The notes: a model not told the origin generated them from the sequence alone. A stretch of 13,712 bases of DNA from a bacterium (GCA_020056125.1 JAGVIJ010000068.1:1-13712); one strand, 5' to 3'. Counted from the stretch's first letter, positions 1 through 7,291 are shown. Program-made: numbers and translations.

Positions 1-31
1 AAGGGGGGTGTGGGGGGAATTCCGCCGTGTT

Positions 32-226
32 CTTGCAAAAAATAGAGGCCAGTCCCGCCGCTCTGCTCGTTGAGAGCAGAACCCAGCAAAAAAGTTTTCT
101 TTTCCTTTTATTAGAAGAAAAAATCCGGAGCGCGCAAATCAGGAAAAGCGAAGAAAACTTTTTTGCTGGGTGGCGAGTGCCAGCGAGCGGCGGCGGGCTG
201 GCTTCCTTGGTCTGGTTTCGTTCAAG
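32..226. repeat. Long imperfect inverted repeat, possible structured RNA
   Basis: Two arms pair across a loop of about 31 bases. The core is a perfect 21-bp pairing (81-101 with 151-171, beginning ACCCAGCAAAAAAG). Outside it, GCCAGTCCCGCCG at 48-60 pairs imperfectly with the rightward GCGGCGGGCTGGC that ends at 202. The outermost CTTG (32-35) pairs with CAAG (223-226). Small internal hairpins also occur, for example TCTGCTC/GAGCAGA at 62-80. No reading frame here is convincing. I could not match it to RNase P RNA, tmRNA, SRP RNA or 6S RNA by their conserved motifs. A terminator about 50 bases downstream suggests it could be transcribed rightwards. It could equally be a degenerate mobile element with long terminal inverted repeats. 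Confidence 0.6.
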
Positions 227-276
227 AGTTTCGGATAAAATGAGTTCGAGCCAAATTGTAAAGACACACCATGAGA

Positions 277-307
277 AACATCTCGACAAGTCGGGATGTT
301 TTTATTT
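277..307 (+). terminator. Intrinsic terminator
   Basis: AACATCTCGA and TCGGGATGTT form a 10-bp stem with one G-T pair around the loop CAAG, followed by a T-rich run. It would end rightward transcripts coming through the inverted-repeat element. It lies just before the promoter of the small gene pair, so it separates two units. Confidence 0.75.
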
Positions 308-322
308 TTATGAGGCGAAATC

Positions 323-351
323 TTGACTTCCGCTCAAATTTCAGTTATACA
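323..351 (+). promoter_or_regulatory. Putative sigma-70 promoter for the small gene pair
   Basis: TTGACT (323-328) lies 17 bases from TATACA (346-351); an overlapping TACAAT (348-353) would give a 19-base spacer. It lies after the upstream terminator and about 50 bases before the first start codon with its Shine-Dalgarno site. Assigned by consensus match only. Confidence 0.5.
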
Positions 352-401
352 ATTAATGTTGTTTGTGGTAGTCCAACAATCCAAAACACAGGAGGTGCAT
401 C

Positions 402-773
402 TTGGGAACCTACCAATCTCGTACAGCATTCATATCGGCCGTGGGAGTGGGACTGTTGTTGGGCGGTACCGTTCTCTACATCGGAGACTACATCCGACGA
501 GAGCACTCCGGAGCGTCGGCACAGCTCCAACCGGAGTATCTACTGCCACCCAAACAGGCGCCGGCGCTTCTGGCGGCAATTCCGCCTCAATTCGCGCCCA
601 TCGGTTACTTGAACGAAGAGGCAGTCTACGTTCAGGAACGCGTGAATGGAGTGTGTTACCTGGTTGCTGGCAGGGTGGACGCGAGGAGCGCCTACAGCAA
701 TCCGCCGCCGCTTCTTTCGTACGTCTACGTTCCATGCGGTAAGGTCACCAACCGCATCTTCCCAAAGAGGTGA
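402..773 (+). CDS. Small single-pass membrane protein, unknown function
   Basis: A 123-residue protein that I do not recognise. The TTG start is chosen because a near-perfect Shine-Dalgarno sequence, AGGAGGT, lies 5 bases upstream. The N-terminus has one hydrophobic segment (about residues 9-28, AFISAVGVGLLLGGTVLYIG) followed by Arg-Arg. It may be a membrane anchor or an uncleaved signal. The rest is a Pro-rich stretch (48-66) and a short segment with two Cys (85 and 112) that could form a disulfide if exported. It is the first gene of a two-gene rightward unit with its own promoter and terminator. Strong SD plus TTG start contrasts with the larger genes in this window, which show no clear SD, so acquisition by transfer is possible. 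That it is a real gene rests on the SD, promoter, terminator and tight coupling to the next frame. Confidence 0.6.
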   Translation: MGTYQSRTAFISAVGVGLLLGGTVLYIGDYIRREHSGASAQLQPEYLLPPKQAPALLAAIPPQFAPIGYLNEEAVYVQERVNGVCYLVAGRVDARSAYSNPPPLLSYVYVPCGKVTNRIFPKR

Positions 774-793
774 ATAAACCCAGGAGATCCTAC

Positions 794-1132
794 GTGAAAA
801 CAAAACCCCTCGTGATCAGTGGGAAACAACTGCTCCTGGCGCTGGATATCCTGCAATTCATTCAGGATGTCCGACTCATGCCAAGAAGCCGCGCAACACA
901 AAGGCCGAGCCGGTTCTCCGAGAGTCGCATGCTCGAAATCATCCGACGATTCCGTCCCACAGGAAGACACTCCCGTACGGAGGGCGACATCGCGAACAAC
1001 TCATACGTCTGGTCAGGCACGCATCAATTCCTGCGAGCGAATGCCACGGCCATCGCGGACATCATGTTCGATGCCATGCCGCTCTTCCGCGGCATTGCCT
1101 CGGGCGAGCTGACAGAAGAGGACTTCAAGTGA
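794..1132 (+). CDS. Small basic protein, unknown function
   Basis: A 112-residue protein of no family I recognise. The GTG at 794 is preferred because AGGAG at 782-786 sits 7 bases upstream. An in-frame GTG at 770, overlapping the previous stop as GTGA, would add 8 residues but lacks a good SD. The sequence begins with a Leu-rich helix (about 12-27), then a strongly basic region (28-61, many Arg, no Lys). The C-terminal half (70-112) appears helical and ends in the acidic GELTEEDFK. No membrane segment or catalytic motif is visible. It is translated 20 bases after the membrane protein and shares its promoter and terminator, so the two probably work together. Arg-rich composition might mean nucleic-acid binding, but nothing specific shows that. 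Confidence 0.6.
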   Translation: MKTKPLVISGKQLLLALDILQFIQDVRLMPRSRATQRPSRFSESRMLEIIRRFRPTGRHSRTEGDIANNSYVWSGTHQFLRANATAIADIMFDAMPLFRGIASGELTEEDFK

Positions 1133-1155
1133 ACCGAGACAGCTTCCGCCCCTAA

Positions 1156-1189
1156 CCCGTGAATCTCTTCGCGGGATTTTTTTTATTTT
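1156..1189 (+). terminator. Intrinsic terminator of the small gene pair
   Basis: CCCGTGAA and TTCGCGGG form an 8-bp stem with one G-T pair around TCTC, followed by ATTTTTTTTATTTT. It lies 24 bases after the stop of the second small gene. In the opposite direction the hairpin has no T tract, so it does not serve the leftward operon that converges on it. Confidence 0.85.
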
Positions 1190-1286
1190 GGGCGTGATAA
1201 ATCACGCCCCTACACGGGCAGGCATCCCCCTACGCGGGCGTACGCCGTACGCCCCTACGTACGGGCACGGCATGCCGTGCCCCTAC
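1190..1286. repeat. Cluster of four REP-like palindromes ending in CCCCTAC
   Basis: Four units follow one another, each beginning GGGC and ending CCCCTAC. Unit 1 is GGGCGTGAT-AA-ATCACGCCC (1190-1209). Unit 2 (about 1214-1233) has lost part of its palindrome. Unit 3 is GGGCGTAC-GCC-GTACGCCC (1236-1254). Unit 4 is a perfect 20-bp palindrome (1263-1282) with core ACGGCATGCCGT. The stem cores differ between units yet stay self-complementary. The cluster fills the space between converging genes. Its last CTAC supplies the TAG stop (read leftwards) of the neighbouring 659-residue protein. Similar short palindromes are scattered between genes in many bacterial genomes; equating this one with a named family is inference. 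Confidence 0.8.
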
Positions 1287-3262
1287 TCTTTTCTAACCAC
1301 ACCTTTGCCTGCGGCCCATTCGTCATTTTGTAAATCAGTGGTCAGCTCGTCCGCGGTCTGGACGATTAATTGATTCACTTGCGCATCCGTGGCCTCAAAA
1401 TGCGTTTCGCCTAAAATTTTTGCGAACCGTCCGGCATCAGCCTCATGCGGCGTGACCACCACATCAAATTCCACAAATGCTTGCGCCACATTTTCAGGCA
1501 AGCGATTTAATTGCCAGATAATTTGACCCGTGGCCTCATCGTATTTCAATTCTCCGGCTTCGGCTTGCACGGTGCGGCTCATGCGCGCAATTTTGGGCAA
1601 GGTGGCTTGGGCTTTAATATTTTTCAACTCATGAAATTTTTTATCCAGCTCCCAGCGCACGCGATACGTGGTCTCTTGTCGCACCACGGGCGGTAAATAA
1701 CCCATACCAAGCGGCGCGCCTTCTTCGGAATAATAGCGCGCTTCAGCCTTAAACCGCGCGTCCGTTAAATAAGACAGCATGAGGGGTGTGGATTTAACTT
1801 TTTTCTCCACGCGAATATCACCCACTGAACCGATTACAGCTTCCAGCGTAGCGCGAAAAGCCAAGCCCGACACGCCTTGCTCGCTCGATAAAGCATCCAA
1901 GGATACCTCGATGGTTCCGTTTTCGCGCGGCCGAAGACGAGCTAAGCTAGAAACTTGTTTTTTAGTCCAAATCAACACATTGCCCTGGCGCGTGCCGCTG
2001 GCCGCCTCGTAATTTTCCCAATCCACCAAAGGCTGTGAAGCTTTCCAGCGCGTGGAAGTTACAGATTCAAGACGCAAACGCAATTCAATGTCGCGCAATT
2101 CTTCGGATGAAGTATTCTCGTAACTCAAAGCGAAGTGCAACGTGCTCCCATACTCAACTGCTAAATCATTTTCCGTGCCATTAGCCACGAGCTTGAGCGA
2201 CAAATCTCCGGCTAAAACCGTGAAGGACGTTTCACTGCGCTGGCTGGCCTGAAACACGCCTTCTTTGTTCACGTGTCCGGTCTCGGCAATCACATGCGCT
2301 TCGCCCGATGTCCCGGCCACAAAAGATCCTTTGATGGAAACCGTGCTCGAAGCGCCGTGAGCCAAAAGACTAAGCGGCACGGTAATAGTTCGACCGTCAA
2401 TCACATTCACGCTGGAGGCGTTGGCCAGTTGGAAACCTTCGGGTAGAATCATGCGCGCGGTTAAATCACCCAATGAACTTTCTCCGCGGTTGGTGATCAA
2501 ATAATCAATCACCACCTCATCGCCGGGCATGGTCTTGGCCGGCACATCCAAGAGACCGATAAGCACGCTGTCTTTATAATTTAAAACCTTGGTGGCCAAA
2601 TTTTCAAAGTCGCTGGAAAATGAAGCGGGCCGATATGTGCCCACCACTTGAATGGCCGTAACCGTGCCGAGCGCGCCCGTAAAATTCCCGCTAATCCGAA
2701 TTACGCCCTTTTCACCGGCCGCGAGCGAGCCTAAGCGCCAAGTCAGATTTTCACCCGTAGGCAGTGGATCAACCCGCGTGCTCACAAAATCCGTGGGAAA
2801 ACTGATGCGCAGTTCAGCGGCCGCAATAGGCTCGGAAGAACGATTTTCGTAATTAATCAAAAAAGCGACCTCTTGCCCCAAAGAAATATTTTCCGGACCC
2901 TGAATTTCCAAGGCTAGCGCATCGCCGGAAAAACCGCGGAACGGTTTTAAAAATGAAATACCGGCCCAAATCACAGCCACGATAAACAGCGCGCCCAGCG
3001 CCACGGTCACCCAAGTCCAAAAACCGCGCTTGGATTTTACCCGTTCGATTTTGGTCAGATCCGGCATCTGGCCGGATTCATCTTGATAGATGGCGCTCAA
3101 ACTTTTTTTTACTTCTTCCTCGCGCTCTTGGTCCAACGGTTCGGCGGCTGTCTCAACCTCTGGATTAACCGCCGGATCGTCCACGGCCAATTCAGGCTCA
3201 TGTTTTTTTGGCAACAGAGCGGCTAAAAATTTTGATTTATGAAAACGTGATGATTTACTCAT
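1283..3262 (-). CDS. Membrane-anchored protein with Ig-like repeats
   Basis: 659 residues. A charged cytoplasmic tail (1-81) is followed by one transmembrane segment (about 82-105) and a long external region. That region is made of roughly four beta-sandwich units, about 115-226, 232-348, 350-490 and 495-635. They share motifs such as YENRSSEP, YLITNRGESS and YENTSSEE, near lines like SLGQEVAF or MPGDEVVI. These resemble DUF11/CARDB-type Ig-like domains, recognised by pattern only. No catalytic motif is visible, so an adhesin, scaffold or wall-spanning role is likely. Its ATG overlaps the stop of the DUF4012 gene as ATGA, so the two are translationally coupled and probably form a complex. Its TAG stop lies in the palindrome cluster, so the C-terminus may have been set by insertion of that repeat. 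No intrinsic terminator follows it on this strand. Confidence 0.85.
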   Translation of the reverse strand: MSKSSRFHKSKFLAALLPKKHEPELAVDDPAVNPEVETAAEPLDQEREEEVKKSLSAIYQDESGQMPDLTKIERVKSKRGFWTWVTVALGALFIVAVIWAGISFLKPFRGFSGDALALEIQGPENISLGQEVAFLINYENRSSEPIAAAELRISFPTDFVSTRVDPLPTGENLTWRLGSLAAGEKGVIRISGNFTGALGTVTAIQVVGTYRPASFSSDFENLATKVLNYKDSVLIGLLDVPAKTMPGDEVVIDYLITNRGESSLGDLTARMILPEGFQLANASSVNVIDGRTITVPLSLLAHGASSTVSIKGSFVAGTSGEAHVIAETGHVNKEGVFQASQRSETSFTVLAGDLSLKLVANGTENDLAVEYGSTLHFALSYENTSSEELRDIELRLRLESVTSTRWKASQPLVDWENYEAASGTRQGNVLIWTKKQVSSLARLRPRENGTIEVSLDALSSEQGVSGLAFRATLEAVIGSVGDIRVEKKVKSTPLMLSYLTDARFKAEARYYSEEGAPLGMGYLPPVVRQETTYRVRWELDKKFHELKNIKAQATLPKIARMSRTVQAEAGELKYDEATGQIIWQLNRLPENVAQAFVEFDVVVTPHEADAGRFAKILGETHFEATDAQVNQLIVQTADELTTDLQNDEWAAGKGVVRKE

Positions 3263-5922
3263 GGCATCGAATCTTTAAACAACAAACCGGCCATGACGCG
3301 ATCGCGATCCCATGGGCCGGAATACATGACTCCATCCGTTTGCGCGCCTGAAACTCCGCGCGACCAACTGATCGCCCACTCAGCCGGAACCTTCAGCGTA
3401 GATCGAATTTCGCGCGTGGTTTTACCGGACTGACTGGTTAATAACAAAGTGTAGGCGCCTTTGATGGAAGCGGATTCTTGTTCAGCCACAACTCCCAGGC
3501 GGCCATAAATATCCTGCAAAGTAAACGGCAATTTATATTTGAGCGACAGGGTTTGAGTCTTGCCTGGATCCAGTTGCAGCCAGCCGCCAAATACTGTACG
3601 GCCGCTCTCCACGCTGATATCCGCTCCGCTCCAATGCTTATAGGCCGACACATTGATAGCTACCAAATCCACGTCCGGCTCATAATAATCCTCCACCTTT
3701 TTAAACAATTCCGGAGGCGGCGCTGCGAATCCCTTGGCTTCAATTAATTTGCTTCCCAACGGAACATAAATTCGCACATACGAAACATTGCGCACGCCGC
3801 GGAAGAGCTCGCCCTTTTTGCCTTGATGCGTGCGCGTCAAAGTTAATTGATCGACGATGCTCCCGTCCGGCAAAGCCGCGGCTTCATGTTCAACCTGTTC
3901 CGCGATTACGCCATCTGTCTTCTGACCCGCGATATTGCTTTCGATGATAGCCAGGGCATCGCCATTGGTTGGTTTAATCAAACCATTCCAGCCATAACGC
4001 TCGGCGCGCGCCTCTTCTTCAGCATCACTCAAAGCGATTTGAATATTTTTGTTATCCAAGCTTTCAGAAATTAAAGCGGCCAGCGCCAACCACTCATCTT
4101 GGGATAGAGTTTTTACGCGCTCCATGAGCGCAGACGTTAAATCGCCGATAAACTTTTTGGGCGTGTTGGCCTGTTTGTCATATTCCAGTTCCACGGCCTT
4201 TTGAGTTTCCAACATGAAATTTTGCCGATCAATGATTTTGCCATACTCCGGCATATCAATTGGCCCGGTAACGTCCAGAATTTTTTCCACAAACGAAGCG
4301 TTGATAGCCACCACTCCATCCAGCGTGGGCTGGCCTGACTGGCTCCAGAACCAGCGGATCTTTTTGGCTGTGGCGGGAAAATCCGCAAACCAATTGGCGT
4401 CTTGAAATTGCCAGCGCGCATTGATGAGTTGCAATGGCTCGGGCGCAATAATATTTTTGGTCAGCTGACCCTTGAGATCGTACGTTCCGCCGGGCGGCAC
4501 GAAAATTTTAGTCACTGCCCCGCGATCCACTGTAACCTCGGCCACTGAACCCATAAAACCGCCGCTCGGCCTAAGCTCGGTTTGATTTTGAAACACCAAG
4601 AGATAGGAACGCGCATAATCCGGACCCATGAGCGCGATGAGAAAATCCGTGACCTCGGCTAATTCAGTCACCGAGCGATTAGCCGTGTCTAAATTGGGCA
4701 ATAAATTTTTAAGTTCGGCGCGGCGCTCTTCGGGCAAAGCGCTGGCATCCACCTTGGCGGCCGCGCGAGTAGCATCAGCCAAAAGCGGCAACACGCCGCG
4801 CGCATAAGCCGCTAAAACTCCCAAGCGCTCATCCAAACGCCGGTCAGGCTCGCTAAAAACTTTTTCAAATCCCAGAGCCAACAACCGTCCGGCTTCGCTG
4901 GCTTTATCTCCCACTTCGAGCAGTGCGCGAGCTGAACTGTATTTTTTTGGCGCTAAAGATGCCAGGCCCAAAGCCAAAGCGCTGGATTGATTTAAGATAG
5001 CATCAGCTTCGCGAAAACGCGTCGACGCTCTTTGCAATGCATCATGCGATGACTCCACTGTGGCTTGATCCACGGCTGATGTGAGTTCTCCCAAGGCTGA
5101 CATCCCGGCTTGTTCAGCCGCTTGCCGCGTGCCCCACGCTGATCGATACAGCATGACGGCATTGGCCGGCAAAGTAACGATCAATAACAAACACACAAAA
5201 CCAATGAGCACGCGCACACTGGAGAGTTTGGGCATTTCAATTATGGCAACCGAGTCGCACACTTCATCCGTGAAATGTCCGGTGTCTCGAACGATTTTGC
5301 GTTCCACTGATTCCAGGCGGTGGAATAAACTCGCCACGTCTGAAATAAATACGCGGCCGGCAGATCCCAAACGCTTGAGCGGACTATATGACAAAGCATG
5401 CGCTTGGTGAAAAGTGCTGGGCGTAAACTGCTCGGCAAAAACATGCGGATCATAACCATCCAGCATTAAATCTCGCGTCAGGGTACGATAAATATCCGGC
5501 GCCGGAGTTTGAACCTCGGGCGCAAACTGGCTAGCCCAAGCCGCGCCCACTAATTCGCGCTCATCTTCTTCGTCTTGAGCGTGACCCATATCGCAATGCT
5601 TTAACGACAGAACATAGGCGCTCTGCTCTCCGTCGCCGCTAAAAACATTTACGGGCACCGCATCAATTGAAATTTCGGTTTCATGCGAACAGCAATGTTG
5701 AATCAATTCGCGATCCAGATCAGCCACCGCATCAACTAATTGTTCGGCCTCATCCCCCAACCAAAGAGCGGAGCGAAAAATAAATGGATTTTTTCGGCCC
5801 TTGATCCTTTGCGCGCGACGGCTAATACCATGGGGTGTCACCATGGTTACGCCATCTTGCTCAATCACGCCGGCCAGTTGATCCTCCAGCTCGCACTGTG
5901 TTGTTTTCCTCCTAGTGATCAT
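3259..5922 (-). CDS. DUF4012 domain membrane protein
   Basis: 887 residues. A cytoplasmic N-terminal region of about 230 residues precedes one transmembrane segment (about 234-258). A helical, Ala-rich stretch (265-435) follows, then the DUF4012 region, recognised by FQNQTELRPSGGFMG at 444-458, running to about 690. The C-terminal part (690-870) is beta-rich and probably external. DUF4012 proteins occur in Patescibacteria and actinobacteria near polysaccharide genes; their biochemical activity is not established. The long N-terminal region with HCCSH (76-80) and KHCDMGH (108-114) is not one I recognise. The gene follows a glycosyltransferase by 48 bases and overlaps the Ig-repeat gene, giving a three-gene operon. 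The start is uncertain: the ATG chosen has no SD upstream, and an AGGAGG lies inside codons 4-5. Confidence 0.88.
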   Translation of the reverse strand: MITRRKTTQCELEDQLAGVIEQDGVTMVTPHGISRRAQRIKGRKNPFIFRSALWLGDEAEQLVDAVADLDRELIQHCCSHETEISIDAVPVNVFSGDGEQSAYVLSLKHCDMGHAQDEEDERELVGAAWASQFAPEVQTPAPDIYRTLTRDLMLDGYDPHVFAEQFTPSTFHQAHALSYSPLKRLGSAGRVFISDVASLFHRLESVERKIVRDTGHFTDEVCDSVAIIEMPKLSSVRVLIGFVCLLLIVTLPANAVMLYRSAWGTRQAAEQAGMSALGELTSAVDQATVESSHDALQRASTRFREADAILNQSSALALGLASLAPKKYSSARALLEVGDKASEAGRLLALGFEKVFSEPDRRLDERLGVLAAYARGVLPLLADATRAAAKVDASALPEERRAELKNLLPNLDTANRSVTELAEVTDFLIALMGPDYARSYLLVFQNQTELRPSGGFMGSVAEVTVDRGAVTKIFVPPGGTYDLKGQLTKNIIAPEPLQLINARWQFQDANWFADFPATAKKIRWFWSQSGQPTLDGVVAINASFVEKILDVTGPIDMPEYGKIIDRQNFMLETQKAVELEYDKQANTPKKFIGDLTSALMERVKTLSQDEWLALAALISESLDNKNIQIALSDAEEEARAERYGWNGLIKPTNGDALAIIESNIAGQKTDGVIAEQVEHEAAALPDGSIVDQLTLTRTHQGKKGELFRGVRNVSYVRIYVPLGSKLIEAKGFAAPPPELFKKVEDYYEPDVDLVAINVSAYKHWSGADISVESGRTVFGGWLQLDPGKTQTLSLKYKLPFTLQDIYGRLGVVAEQESASIKGAYTLLLTSQSGKTTREIRSTLKVPAEWAISWSRGVSGAQTDGVMYSGPWDRDRVMAGLLFKDSMP

Positions 5923-5970
5923 TTTTTAAAATAGATAAGCGACAAAGAAATGCGCCGACTGATTTAGAAC

Positions 5971-7083
5971 TTATTCTGCAAGTTCATATGCTTCTAAAGT
6001 ACGGCGCGCTGTTTGCTTCCAATCATGCCGCGCTTGTAATAGAGGCAAAACAGCCAGGGTTTTGGCACGGGCTGCGGCTGTATCTTTCAATACTTCCTCT
6101 ATGGCTCTAATTATATCAGTCTTTGACCCGGATTTGAAGAAATAGGCGGCGCCCTGGCCCAACACCTCGGGCAAAGCGGCTGCATCCGATGAAACGACGG
6201 GGCAACCGGCCTGGATGGCTTCGAGCGGCGGCAGGCCAAAACCCTCAAAACGCGAGGGAAAAATCAAGGCTTGAGCATCATGGTAGAGCCGTTGCAACTC
6301 CTCATCCTGCACATAACCCAAAAAATCCACGCGCGGCAATTTGCACTGTTGCACCTCGCTCCTCACCCGCTCCATAAACACATCTTCCTCCCCGGCAATT
6401 TTGAGATGCAGATCCGGATGATTAGAACAAATAGCCTCCCATGCCTCCACCAACAAATTTAAACCTTTGTGCGGATAAGCCGAGCCCACGTATAAAAGAT
6501 ATTTTGAGAGCGGCGGACGATTGCTAAAGCCGGTCGGGAAAATATGTTTGCGACCCATGCCCTCGCCCGTCACCACAACCTTGGCTGCAGCCTCGGGATA
6601 CAAAGTTTTTAAATCCTGTGCCGTGAATTCAGTGGGTACTAAAATTTTTTTCGCATGTTGGATGGCGGAAGATAAAGTCAGGCGATAGCCCAAGCGCTTG
6701 AGTGCGGCCAGCCACGGCTGGCGAGTGGAAATTCTAGCGCTGGTCGGCTCATGATGGAGCAACAAATCGTGCAGCGTGAGCACCAGCGGCCCGTGATACA
6801 AAATGGGCACATTCCAATGCGGTACATGAATGATATCGGCTTTCAGAGATTTAAAAACTCCGGGCATGCGGAGTTGTTCGGATATTCCGTACCACGGCAC
6901 ATCAGCCACGCGCGTCTCAACCGACGAATGAGATGAAAAAGGGTGGATGGCTAAGCGCGTCACCAGCACATAATGATGATTGGGCGCGAGTTCCAGCATG
7001 GCGCGGATCAATTCTTCCACATACCGGCCGATGCCGCGGGTAGCGCGGGGAGTCATCATGCGCGCATCAATGCCAATTCTCAT
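5971..7083 (-). CDS. Glycosyltransferase family 4 (GT-B)
   Basis: 370 residues, usual length for a GT4 retaining glycosyltransferase. The N-terminal Rossmann domain begins MRIGIDARMM and contains the Gly-rich loop TRGIGRYVEEL (15-25). LLYVGSAYPHKGLNLLVEAW (196-215) marks the start of the nucleotide-sugar domain. PSRFEGFGLPPLEAIQAG (276-293) carries the EX7E pair Glu280 and Glu288, which bind the donor sugar nucleotide in this family. AALPEVLG follows at 302-309. No membrane segment is seen, so it probably works on the inner face of the membrane. It would transfer a hexose or similar to a lipid-linked or protein acceptor; the substrate cannot be read from sequence. It is the first gene of the operon with the DUF4012 and Ig-repeat proteins, which suggests it builds or decorates the glycan they handle. 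Confidence 0.92.
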   Translation of the reverse strand: MRIGIDARMMTPRATRGIGRYVEELIRAMLELAPNHHYVLVTRLAIHPFSSHSSVETRVADVPWYGISEQLRMPGVFKSLKADIIHVPHWNVPILYHGPLVLTLHDLLLHHEPTSARISTRQPWLAALKRLGYRLTLSSAIQHAKKILVPTEFTAQDLKTLYPEAAAKVVVTGEGMGRKHIFPTGFSNRPPLSKYLLYVGSAYPHKGLNLLVEAWEAICSNHPDLHLKIAGEEDVFMERVRSEVQQCKLPRVDFLGYVQDEELQRLYHDAQALIFPSRFEGFGLPPLEAIQAGCPVVSSDAAALPEVLGQGAAYFFKSGSKTDIIRAIEEVLKDTAAARAKTLAVLPLLQARHDWKQTARRTLEAYELAE

Positions 7084-7097
7084 ATTTATTAACCCAT

Positions 7098-7126
7098 ACT
7101 TTATGGCTTATGGGCTAGATTGACAA
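7098..7126 (-). promoter_or_regulatory. Putative promoter of the glycosyltransferase operon
   Basis: Read leftwards, TTGTCA (7121-7126) and TAAAGT (7098-7103) are 17 bases apart, placing the start of transcription close to the ATG at 7083. An inverted repeat CCCATA/TATGGG (7093-7098 and 7109-7114) spans the spacer and -10 and could be an operator. It lies between the terminator of the upstream unit and the first operon gene. Confidence 0.45.
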
Positions 7127-7131
7127 GGGAT

Positions 7132-7167
7132 AAAAAATCATCCTGAAATTTATCAAGATGATTTTTT
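7132..7167. terminator. Bidirectional terminator after tRNA-Gly
   Basis: AAAAAATCATC (7132-7142) pairs perfectly with GATGATTTTTT (7157-7167) over 11 bp, giving T tracts on both strands. The inner TGA/TCA can extend the stem. On the minus strand it lies 30 bases after tRNA-Gly and ends the DUF3160-CapA-tRNA-Gly unit. Confidence 0.75.
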
Positions 7168-7189
7168 TGGATGCTGATCCAGATTTAAT

Positions 7190-7278
7190 GTTCTGTGAGC
7201 GGGTAGCGGGAATTGAACCCGCCTCTCAACCTTGGAAGGGTCGCATAATAACCGCTATACGATACCCGCTCACAGAAC
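7190..7278. repeat. Inverted repeat flanking tRNA-Gly (extended acceptor stem)
   Basis: The acceptor stem of tRNA-Gly continues outward without a mismatch. Bases 7190-7205 (GTTCTGTGAGCGGGTA) are the exact reverse complement of 7263-7278, making a 16-bp stem of which only the inner 7 bp belong to the mature tRNA. The outer 9 bp would pair leader with trailer in the precursor. Confidence 0.85.
7198..7269 (-). tRNA. tRNA-Gly(TCC)
   Basis: The minus strand folds as a cloverleaf. Acceptor GCGGGTA pairs with TACCCGC, the anticodon arm is CGACC-CTTCCAA-GGTTG with anticodon TCC, and the T arm is GCGGG-TTCAATT-CCCGC. CCA is not encoded (the base after the acceptor is T, then CACAG), so the 3' end must be added after processing. 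It starts 22 bases after the CapA stop with no terminator between, so it may be cut from the tail of that mRNA. Confidence 0.95.
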
Positions 7279-7291
7279 GCTATGCATAGAA

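Noticed and set aside
1..30. Two G6 runs suggesting a G-quadruplex
   Set aside because: Only two long G runs are present, and four are needed within one strand segment.
27..326. Open frame of 99 codons through the inverted-repeat element
   Set aside because: It runs through both hairpin arms and the terminator, starts at TTG without SD, and its low-complexity translation looks like chance.
430..970. Several minus-strand and alternative plus-strand frames over the small gene pair
   Set aside because: None has an SD site or promoter, and they overlap the frames that do. Arg-rich composition is typical of shadow frames in GC-rich sequence.
1190..1286. CRISPR array
   Set aside because: Units are palindromes joined directly with no spacers of constant length, and no cas genes are near.
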